Of a stretch of DNA of 5,529 nucleotides, positions 1 to 5,529 are shown in pieces; position 1 is the stretch's first letter; the number at the start of each line of letters is the position of its first letter. The notes under the pieces were generated by a model, which worked only from the letters and a program-made list of their open reading frames with translations, had not been told where the DNA came from and searched no databases. The DNA comes from Bacteroidota bacterium. Lineage in GTDB: Bacteria; Bacteroidota; Ignavibacteria; SZUA-365. Made by a program: the position numbers and the translations under genes. The DNA is taken from contig JAGTUW010000331.1 of the NCBI GenBank assembly GCA_018224345.1, forward strand, positions 1 to 5,529, written 5' to 3'.

Positions 1-756
1 ACGACCTTCGACATCGGTATCCAACAGCTTGGCGGTTATTCACTGTACCTCTCGCCCGCTGAAATCAATCTCGGGAAAAGGGAATCCATCCACGACGTGG
101 CGAAGAATCTCGAACGTATGGTGCAGGGCATCATGATCCGTACCTTCGCGCATCAGATTGTCATCGATATGGCCAGGCATGCCTCGATTCCCATCATCAA
201 CGGACTCACCGACTACGCACATCCCTGCCAGGCGATGGCAGACTATCTGACGGTCAAGGAAGTCAAAGGTGAGCTCAAGGGACTGAAGCTCTGCTATGTC
301 GGCGACGGCAACAATGTCGCGCACAGCCTCATGTTCACAGGTGCGCGTCTCGGCGTCGATGTCACCATTGCCTGTCCGATAGGATACGAACCGAACCTCG
401 TCGCATGGCGCCACGCGAATGAGGATGCCATGGCTACCGGGGCAAAGATCGAAGTCGTCCACGACCCTGTCGCAGGTGTGAAGAATGCCGATGTGGTGTA
501 CACCGACGTATGGGCATCGATGGGACAGGAACAGGAAGCGGCCGAGCGCAGACGCGTCTTCCTGCCGTTCCAGGTAAATGAGGATTTGATGGCCCATGCG
601 AAAAACGATGCCATCTTCATGCATTGTCTCCCGGCACATCGCGGTGACGAAGTCACTGCTGGCGTCATCGATGCACCGAACTCCGTCGTGTTTCAGGAAG
701 CAGAAAACCGCCTGCACGCACAGAAAGCCATTATGTATCAGCTCATGAAGAAGTAA
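1..756 (+). CDS. argF/arcB: Ornithine carbamoyltransferase, 3' part (5' end outside window)
   Basis: This enzyme interconverts carbamoyl phosphate plus ornithine with citrulline plus phosphate in the cytoplasm. The frame is open from base 1, so the gene is cut by the window edge; the GTG at 97 is internal, because the residues before it (TTFDIGIQQLGG, then YLSPAEINLGKRESI) match the family. The carbamoyl-phosphate STRTR motif must lie just left of base 1. Visible family motifs are IMIRTFAH (133-153), HPCQ (220-231), the acceptor-loop DVWASMGQE (505-531) and HCLPAHRG with the catalytic Cys (622-645), followed by the usual ENRLHAQKA tail. About 251 residues remain of a family usually 300-340 long. 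The stop is 10 bases before carbamate kinase, which suggests a catabolic (ArcB-like) role, but sequence alone does not separate ArcB from biosynthetic ArgF. The family call is very secure; the direction of the reaction is inference. Confidence 0.96.
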   Translation, partial: TTFDIGIQQLGGYSLYLSPAEINLGKRESIHDVAKNLERMVQGIMIRTFAHQIVIDMARHASIPIINGLTDYAHPCQAMADYLTVKEVKGELKGLKLCYVGDGNNVAHSLMFTGARLGVDVTIACPIGYEPNLVAWRHANEDAMATGAKIEVVHDPVAGVKNADVVYTDVWASMGQEQEAAERRRVFLPFQVNEDLMAHAKNDAIFMHCLPAHRGDEVTAGVIDAPNSVVFQEAENRLHAQKAIMYQLMKK

Positions 757-766
757 GAGGACGTCT

Positions 767-1711
767 ATGTCCCGTACAGCATTGATTGCCATCGGGGGAA
801 ATTCGTTGATTCGCGCGGGCGAGCGTGGCACCATCGAGGAACAGCTCTCGAATGCCCATGCAACCGCACGTAGTCTGGCCGCCATGGTACAACGCGGTTG
901 GCGCATTGTCATCACACACGGAAACGGCCCTCAGGTGGGGGCCGCTCTCCTGCGCTCGGAACGTGCCGCAGGTGAAGTCTACACGCACCCGCTTGACGTC
1001 TGCGTGGCAACCACGCAGAGCGAAATCGGCTACCTCCTGCAACGTGCGATGGAATACGAATTGCGCACACTCGGACTCTCGACACCAGTGACCACCGTCC
1101 TGACCCAGGTACGTGTCGACGCCGCAGACCCCGCGTTCCTCAACCCGAGCAAGCCCATCGGACCATTCTACTCGAAACAGGAAGCCGAGCAGAAAAGGCG
1201 CAAGCTGGGTTGGGACATCGTCGAAGACAGCGCGCGCGGCTACCGTCGTGTCGTTGCGTCCCCGGAACCGAAGGAAATCTTCGAACAGCATATCATTCGC
1301 CATCTGCTCGACCAGGGCATGATCGTCATAGCCTGTGGTGGTGGTGGCATTCCCGTGATTGAACACAAAGACCACCGGGTCGAAGGTTCCGAAGCCGTCA
1401 TCGACAAGGACCGCGCCTCGGCGCTGCTCGCGGCGGAACTGAATGTCGATCTCTTCGCGATCAGTACGGATGCACGCCATGTCTATCTCGACTTCAAAAA
1501 ACCAACGCAGCGTGCGCTCGACCGTATCACTGTCGATGAGCTGCAACGGCACTACGATGACGGACAGTTTCCCCCCGGAAGCATGGGACCGAAAGTAGAA
1601 TCCGCCATGCGCTTTCTCCGTGACGGAGGCCGGGAAGTCATCATCACTTCTTTCGAATATCTGACGGATGCCATAGAAGGCGACGACGGCACGCATATCG
1701 TGTCCGCCTGA
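767..1711 (+). CDS. arcC: Carbamate kinase
   Basis: This 314-residue protein has the full length of the carbamate kinase family, which transfers phosphate between carbamoyl phosphate and ADP to yield ATP, with carbamate decaying to ammonia and CO2. Motifs in order are IGGNSL (9-14), THGNGPQVG (50-58), NPSKPIGPFY before the mobile lid region, ACGGGGIPV (189-197), EAVIDKDRASALLA (209-222) and the nucleotide-site motif FPPGSMGPKV (268-277). No expected motif is missing. The ATG at 767 is supported by AGAGG at 756-760, which overlaps the stop of the preceding gene and sits 6 bases before the start. Placement directly after an ornithine carbamoyltransferase is the classic arc arrangement of the arginine deiminase pathway, although arginine deiminase itself is not seen here. 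In this operon the enzyme would draw on the carbamoyl phosphate shared with two transcarbamylase-fold proteins. Confidence 0.97.
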   Translation: MSRTALIAIGGNSLIRAGERGTIEEQLSNAHATARSLAAMVQRGWRIVITHGNGPQVGAALLRSERAAGEVYTHPLDVCVATTQSEIGYLLQRAMEYELRTLGLSTPVTTVLTQVRVDAADPAFLNPSKPIGPFYSKQEAEQKRRKLGWDIVEDSARGYRRVVASPEPKEIFEQHIIRHLLDQGMIVIACGGGGIPVIEHKDHRVEGSEAVIDKDRASALLAAELNVDLFAISTDARHVYLDFKKPTQRALDRITVDELQRHYDDGQFPPGSMGPKVESAMRFLRDGGREVIITSFEYLTDAIEGDDGTHIVSA

Positions 1712-1712
1712 A

Positions 1713-1750
1713 CATTTCCATCTATCACAGAAGAGCGAGTGACAGAAATG
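1713..1750 (+). promoter_or_regulatory. Possible start-codon hairpin upstream of the PyrB-like gene
   Basis: The short gap between carbamate kinase and the PyrB-like gene can fold. CTATCAC (1722-1728) pairs with GTGACAG (1739-1745) with one A-C mismatch, and CATTT (1713-1717) pairs with AAATG (1746-1750) across a 4-base left bulge. The 10-base loop, AGAAGAGCGA, is the purine-rich ribosome-binding candidate. Both possible start codons (GTG 1739, ATG 1748) lie in the paired part. The helix is modest and AT-rich at its base, so this is a suggestion read from the sequence, not an established element. Confidence 0.3.
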
Positions 1751-2665
1751 AATATCAGACATGTCGTTGAATCCCAGCAATTCACCGTTCCCCTGCTCAT
1801 GCGTTTGTTCGAACGCACCCGGACGATGGAGTATATCGTCAAACGAGGTGGCACACGAGACTATGACCGCTCCATCATGGGTACGTTGTTTTACAAACCT
1901 TCCACCCGTACACGCTTCTCTTTTGAATCCGCCATGTATCGCCTGGGTGGTCGCGTGCTTTCTACCGAACAGGCCCGCGAATTTTCTTCGGAAATTCAGG
2001 GTGAGACGCTCGAAGATACGATTCGTATCATCGGACATTACTGCGATGTGATCGTCCTGCGCCACCATGAGGAAGGTGGCGCCAAACGCGCGGCGGCGGT
2101 TTCGTCGGTGCCGGTCATCAACGCGGGTGATGGAGAAGGCGGACAGCATCCGACGCAAGCCCTGCTGGATCTCTATACGATTTACAATGAATGCAATACT
2201 CTCGACGGGTTGTCCGTCGCACTCATCGGCGCGTTGGACCAGGGACGCACGGCACGCTCTCTGGCCTATCTGCTCGGAAAATTCGACCGCACCAAGCTCT
2301 ACTTCATCGCTCCCGATGAGATGCAGATCAAACCCGACATTCTCGAACACCTCGACAAACATGACGTCGCCTACGAACTTGCATCAAACGCCAGCGGAAT
2401 ACTTCCACATGTCGATGTCGTGTATCAGACACGTATCAACCGGGAACGACTTCTTCAGCGAGATATCGACCTGACACCATACAATATCGACCGTGCAGTG
2501 CTCGCATCGATGAAAGCCGATGCCATCGTCATGCATCCCCTTCCCCGATCGGTGGAAATCGATCATGCCGTGGATAAAGATCCACGCGCGGCGTATTTCC
2601 GTCAGACGCAAAACGGTCTCACCGTGCGCATGGCGCTCCTCACCATGCTCCTCGACAATTATTGA
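1748..2665 (+). CDS. pyrB-like: Divergent aspartate-carbamoyltransferase-like protein
   Basis: This 305-residue protein has the transcarbamylase fold and is closest to the catalytic chain of aspartate transcarbamoylase. The carbamoyl-phosphate half is intact: KPSTRTR (50-56), S80, R105, GDG..GQHPTQALLDL with H134 and Q137, and R167. The acceptor half keeps R229, R234 and HPLPR (263-267). Residue numbers match E. coli PyrB almost exactly, so differences can be read directly: Glu50 is Lys, Lys84 is Gln, Asp162 is Ala and Gln231 is Asn. These are normally near-invariant and serve domain closure or catalysis, so aspartate may not be the acceptor, or activity may be low. No pyrI or other pyrimidine gene is nearby. 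I chose ATG 1748 because GTG 1739 lies only 3 bases after AGAAGAG; starting at GTG would add three residues. The fold is certain; the exact reaction is not. Confidence 0.88.
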   Translation: MNIRHVVESQQFTVPLLMRLFERTRTMEYIVKRGGTRDYDRSIMGTLFYKPSTRTRFSFESAMYRLGGRVLSTEQAREFSSEIQGETLEDTIRIIGHYCDVIVLRHHEEGGAKRAAAVSSVPVINAGDGEGGQHPTQALLDLYTIYNECNTLDGLSVALIGALDQGRTARSLAYLLGKFDRTKLYFIAPDEMQIKPDILEHLDKHDVAYELASNASGILPHVDVVYQTRINRERLLQRDIDLTPYNIDRAVLASMKADAIVMHPLPRSVEIDHAVDKDPRAAYFRQTQNGLTVRMALLTMLLDNY

Positions 2666-2701
2666 CGGGATCCCCATCACTTTTTTTGAAGCAGGACAAC
2701 T

Positions 2702-3898
2702 ATGAAAAGCCAGGATTTAATCGCACTCGAAGAATTATATGGAGCACAGAACTACCGTCCCCTCGATGTCGTCGTACAAACGGCACAGGGAGTATGGGTG
2801 ACGGATGTCGATGGCAAAAAGTATCTCGATTGCCTTGCGGCCTACTCGGCGGTCAACCAGGGACACTGCCACCCGAAGATTTACGAGGCCTTTGTCGAAC
2901 AGGCACGTCATGTCACACTGACGAGCCGGGCCTTCCGCAACGACCAGCTTCCCCTTCTCTACAAGAAGCTTCATGAGCTGACAGGGTACGACATGTCTCT
3001 GCCGATGAACTCCGGAGCGGAAGCCGTGGAAACCGCCATCAAAACCGCGCGGCGCTGGGGCTATGATGTAAAAGGTATTCCCGAAAATCAGGCGGAAATC
3101 GTCGTCGCGTCCGGAAACTTTCATGGACGCACAACCACTATCGTTGGCTTCTCCGACGATCCGTCGTCCTTCAAGGGTTTCGGCCCGTATTGCACCGAGG
3201 CCTTTCCCATGCATGAATACGGGAACATTGAGGACCTCAAGACAAAGATCAACCAAAACACCTGTGGGATATTGATCGAGCCCATACAGGGGGAAGGTGG
3301 CGTGGTCATCCCTCCCGAAGGATATCTGAAAGCCGTCGAGGAAATCTGCAGAGAGAATGATATTCTCTTCATCTGCGACGAAATCCAGGCAGGCCTCGGA
3401 CGCAGCGGCAAGCTCTTCGCCCATTACTATGAGAATGTCCGTCCCGACATCGTCATCATCGGGAAAGCCCTCTCCGGTGGCTTCTATCCCGTCTCGGCAA
3501 TTCTCGCCGACAGGCATATTCTCCGCGTGATCAAACCCGGAGAACACGGTTCCACATTCGGCGGGAATCCCCTCGCCGCCGCAGTCGCCGTACGTGCGCT
3601 CGAGGTGATGGAGGAAGAACATCTGATCGAACGGTCTGCCGAACTCGGTGAGCATTTCGCGGCAGGTCTGCGAGCCATTCCTTCTCCTTATATTACACAT
3701 GTCCGGGCCCGTGGTCTGTGGATTGGCCTGGTGCTCGACACGGGGGCACGACCCATTTGCGAGGCTCTCAAACGCGAAGGCATTCTGTGCAAGGATACAC
3801 ATGAGAATATCATCCGTTTCGCTCCGCCACTCGTGATCACCAAAGAGGAAATCGACTGGGCACTCGAACGCATCAAAGACGTATTAACGACGAAATAA
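2702..3898 (+). CDS. rocD: Ornithine aminotransferase (ornithine-oxo-acid transaminase)
   Basis: This 398-residue PLP enzyme transfers the delta-amino group of ornithine to 2-oxoglutarate, giving glutamate-5-semialdehyde and glutamate. It is a class-III aminotransferase of normal RocD length. The ornithine-aminotransferase-type segment AYSAVNQGHCHP (47-58) is present, as are LPMNSGAEAVETA (100-112), NFHGRT (139-144), EPIQGEGGV, DEIQAGLGR with Asp226 for the PLP pyridine nitrogen, GKALSGG with the Schiff-base Lys255, and HGSTFGGNPLA (282-292) for the PLP phosphate. These features favour ornithine aminotransferase over the related acetylornithine and GABA transaminases. The ATG at 2702 has AGGA at 2693-2696, 5 bases upstream. 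It follows the PyrB-like gene after 36 bases and precedes the P-loop gene by 29. In context it would pull ornithine released from citrulline towards glutamate or proline. Confidence 0.95.
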   Translation: MKSQDLIALEELYGAQNYRPLDVVVQTAQGVWVTDVDGKKYLDCLAAYSAVNQGHCHPKIYEAFVEQARHVTLTSRAFRNDQLPLLYKKLHELTGYDMSLPMNSGAEAVETAIKTARRWGYDVKGIPENQAEIVVASGNFHGRTTTIVGFSDDPSSFKGFGPYCTEAFPMHEYGNIEDLKTKINQNTCGILIEPIQGEGGVVIPPEGYLKAVEEICRENDILFICDEIQAGLGRSGKLFAHYYENVRPDIVIIGKALSGGFYPVSAILADRHILRVIKPGEHGSTFGGNPLAAAVAVRALEVMEEEHLIERSAELGEHFAAGLRAIPSPYITHVRARGLWIGLVLDTGARPICEALKREGILCKDTHENIIRFAPPLVITKEEIDWALERIKDVLTTK

Positions 3899-3927
3899 CC
3901 CTTTATCATCAACCAATGGAGTAATCC

Positions 3928-5259
3928 ATGGCAACGAAAAACCGTATCAACACGATTATTGTCGGTGCCGCCGGCCGTGATTTCCACAATTTCAACATGG
4001 TCTATCGGGACAATGACCGCTACAACGTTGTTGCCTTTACAGCGGCACAAATTCCCGATATCGCTGGCCGCAAGTATCCGGCATCCCTGGCGGGAAAACT
4101 GTATCCGAAAGGTATCCCGATTCATATCGAAGCCGATCTCGAAAAGCTGATCAAGAAACATGATGTCGAGGAAGTGGTGTTCTCATACAGTGACGTGACA
4201 TACGAACACGTGATGAGTATCGGGTCACGCGCCACCACCGCCGGTGCGCATTTCAAAATCCTGAGCGCACCGGACACGATGATAGCGAGCAGCAAGCCTG
4301 TCATTTCCATCACCGCGGTGCGCACGGGCAGCGGCAAGAGCCAGACGACTCGCAAGGTGGCCAACATTCTGCAGGCCATGGGATTCAAGGTCGCGGCCAT
4401 CCGTCATCCGATGCCCTACGGCGATCTCGCCAAACAGAAAGTGCAGCGCTTCGCATCAATCGCGGATCTGAAAAAGCACAAATGCACTATCGAGGAAATG
4501 GAAGAGTACGAACCGCATATCGTCAACGGCACCATCATCTATTCCGGCGTCGATTACGCCGCCATTCTCGAGCAGGCAGAGAAAGAAGCCGACATCATTC
4601 TGTGGGACGGCGGCAACAACGACATGCCCTTCTACAAACCCGATCTGAATATTGTCGTTGCCGATCCCCTGCGCACCGGCGATGAACTCGGATACTATCC
4701 CTCCGAAGCCAACCTTCGTATGGCGGATGTCGTCGTGATAAACAAAATCGACAGCGCCGATCCGATGGATGTCAACGAACTCCGCCACAACATCCGCGTT
4801 ATCAATCCGAAAGCACAGCTCGTCGAGGCAGCAAGCCCGCTCATCGTCGAACGTGGCGAACAAATCCTCGGGAAGCGCGTCCTCGTCATCGAAGACGGCC
4901 CAACCCTCACGCACGGTGAAATGGATTTCGGCGCCGGGACCGTTGCCGCCGAAAAATATGGCGCAGCCGAATTGGTCGACCCGCGTGAATGGGCGGTCGG
5001 AACGATCAGGAAAACCTTCGAGACCTATCCGGAAATTGGGATCCTCCTCCCTGCCATGGGCTACGGTGAACAGCAGATCAAGGATCTCACGGCGACGATC
5101 AACAAGGTCCCCTGCGATCTCGTTGTCATCGGCACACCGATCGATCTCAAACGCGTCGCGAAGTTCAAAAAACCCTCCGTGCGCGTCCAGTACGAACTGC
5201 AGGAAATCGGTGAACCGAACCTCAAGTCCATTCTCGACGTGTTCACGCAGAAACTCTGA
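3928..5259 (+). CDS. Cyclic 2,3-diphosphoglycerate synthetase-like P-loop protein
   Basis: This 443-residue protein resembles the family named for archaeal cyclic 2,3-diphosphoglycerate synthetase, which uses ATP to close a phosphoanhydride ring; many bacterial members have no proven function. The N-terminal part (about 9-120) begins with a Rossmann-like strand and the distinctive VGAAGRDFHNFN (12-23). The P-loop segment follows: RTGSGKSQTTR (132-142) as Walker A, ILWDGGNNDMPF (224-235) as a Walker-B-like acidic site, and VINKIDSADP (270-279), which contains an NKxD guanine-recognition-type motif. The C-terminal 100 or so residues include GYGEQQIKDL and VVIGTPIDLKR. No signal peptide or membrane span is seen, so it is probably cytosolic. 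The ATG at 3928 has GGAG at 3918-3921, 6 bases upstream. It is last in the operon, before the terminator. The family call is good; substrate, nucleotide and product are unknown, and cDPG synthesis should not be assumed. Confidence 0.82.
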   Translation: MATKNRINTIIVGAAGRDFHNFNMVYRDNDRYNVVAFTAAQIPDIAGRKYPASLAGKLYPKGIPIHIEADLEKLIKKHDVEEVVFSYSDVTYEHVMSIGSRATTAGAHFKILSAPDTMIASSKPVISITAVRTGSGKSQTTRKVANILQAMGFKVAAIRHPMPYGDLAKQKVQRFASIADLKKHKCTIEEMEEYEPHIVNGTIIYSGVDYAAILEQAEKEADIILWDGGNNDMPFYKPDLNIVVADPLRTGDELGYYPSEANLRMADVVVINKIDSADPMDVNELRHNIRVINPKAQLVEAASPLIVERGEQILGKRVLVIEDGPTLTHGEMDFGAGTVAAEKYGAAELVDPREWAVGTIRKTFETYPEIGILLPAMGYGEQQIKDLTATINKVPCDLVVIGTPIDLKRVAKFKKPSVRVQYELQEIGEPNLKSILDVFTQKL

Positions 5260-5301
5260 AACACGACGACACAGTCTGCTGTATGTGAAGACAGCGCTCA
5301 A

Positions 5302-5334
5302 CAGGGCATCCCACGGGATGCCCTGACTGTTTTT
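5302..5334 (+). terminator. Rho-independent terminator of the operon
   Basis: CAGGGCATCC (5302-5311) is perfectly complementary to GGATGCCCTG (5316-5325), a 10-bp GC-rich stem with a CACG loop. The run TTTTT (5330-5334) begins four bases after the stem. It lies 42 bases after the stop of the last gene, where an operon terminator is expected. On the opposite strand the hairpin is not followed by a T-run, so it should act mainly on plus-strand transcripts. Confidence 0.9.
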
Positions 5335-5414
5335 CCCGCGTAAAGGCCCCATTGATCAGAAAATAAAGGTGATGAGATCGGAGCCTCCCTCGCCCGGCTC
5401 AGGCCTCGCATGTT

Positions 5415-5459
5415 TGCTTCCGACCACTATGCTTCCGACCACTATGCTTCCGACCACAC
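5415..5459. repeat. Three tandem 15-bp direct repeats
   Basis: The unit TGCTTCCGACCACTA occurs at 5415-5429 and 5430-5444 exactly, and at 5445-5459 with the last two bases changed to AC. A vaguely similar segment, TGCCTCGGCAC, follows at 5460-5470. The array lies between the operon terminator and the possible minus-strand stop codon at 5473-5475. The near-identity suggests recent duplication by replication slippage. The 15-base period keeps any reading frame, but I see no convincing gene across it. Confidence 0.9.
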
Positions 5460-5472
5460 TGCCTCGGCACTG

Positions 5473-5529
5473 TCAGGGTGCGATCGAGACGCCGATGAAA
5501 TAATCCGACCCGGATCCTGTATGTGTTAT
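5473..5529 (-). CDS. Possible C-terminal end of a convergent gene (partial)
   Basis: Read on the minus strand from the right edge, the frame is open for 18 codons and ends in TGA at 5475-5473. The peptide ends GSDYFIGVSIAP. The alternating aromatic/hydrophobic pattern (YFIGVSI) just before the stop resembles the last beta-strand of many outer-membrane beta-barrel proteins, though it ends in Pro and not the usual aromatic residue. Convergent orientation to the operon would be natural here. With only 18 codons visible this could be chance, and the product cannot be named. Confidence 0.3.
   Translation of the reverse strand: MTHTGSGSDYFIGVSIAP

Noticed and set aside
97..756. A complete short gene starting at GTG 97.
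   Set aside because: The same frame is open back to base 1 and the residues before 97 match ornithine carbamoyltransferase, so this is an internal Val codon of a gene cut by the window edge.
1739..1750. GTG 1739 as the start of the PyrB-like gene.
   Set aside because: It is only 3 bases after the AGAAGAG motif, too close for normal initiation. ATG 1748 gives numbering that coincides with E. coli PyrB. It remains possible and changes only three residues.
743..2362. A 539-codon open frame on the minus strand across the carbamate kinase and PyrB-like genes.
   Set aside because: It lies antisense to two genes with clear family motifs and its translation shows no recognisable domain. Long antisense frames are common in GC-rich coding DNA that avoids certain codons. 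The same applies to minus frames at 40-915, 2735-3802 and 4456-5352.
2666..2701. A possible terminator or attenuator between the PyrB-like gene and rocD, because a T7 run (2681-2687) follows GGGATCCC.
   Set aside because: GGGATCCC is a palindrome whose halves leave too small a loop for a stable hairpin, and there is no other stem next to the T-run.
5372..5503. A small plus-strand gene of 43 codons through the repeats.
   Set aside because: AAAGG at 5365-5369 is only 2 bases from the ATG, the peptide is low-complexity and unlike known small proteins, and it overlaps the candidate minus-strand gene end.

Overview
The window is one tightly packed plus-strand gene cluster from a bacterium. It holds five consecutive genes for arginine/ornithine and carbamoyl-phosphate metabolism, a strong intrinsic terminator, and then a short convergent intergenic region. 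Base composition is moderately GC-rich and even across the five genes. Every internal gene has a purine-rich Shine-Dalgarno-like sequence. The host phylum cannot be fixed from this sequence. A possible outer-membrane-type protein tail on the minus strand at the right edge would fit a Gram-negative cell, but that is weak evidence.

Layout: (1) 1-756, the 3' part of an ornithine carbamoyltransferase gene whose start lies left of the window; (2) 767-1711, carbamate kinase; (3) 1748-2665, an aspartate-carbamoyltransferase-like protein; (4) 2702-3898, ornithine aminotransferase (RocD type); (5) 3928-5259, a P-loop protein of the cyclic 2,3-diphosphoglycerate synthetase-like family. Gaps between genes are 10, 36, 36 and 29 bases, with no clear internal terminator, so the five are probably co-transcribed. 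Their transcript should end at the hairpin and T-run at 5302-5334. The remaining bases up to 5529 hold three direct 15-bp repeats and what may be the last 18 codons of a gene on the opposite strand.

How the genes may work together (inference): the transcarbamylase can phosphorolyse citrulline to ornithine and carbamoyl phosphate. Carbamate kinase then turns carbamoyl phosphate plus ADP into ATP, ammonia and CO2. Ornithine aminotransferase moves ornithine on to glutamate semialdehyde and glutamate. That is a complete energy-yielding citrulline/ornithine route; arginine deiminase is not in the window and could lie upstream. Two members do not fit simply. The PyrB-like protein aligns almost gap-free with E. 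coli aspartate transcarbamoylase, yet differs at several positions central to domain closure, catalysis and acceptor binding (E50K, K84Q, D162A, Q231N in E. coli numbering). The last gene belongs to a family named for an archaeal thermolyte enzyme and carries both a P-loop and an NKxD motif. These two proteins are the best candidates for undescribed biochemistry here.
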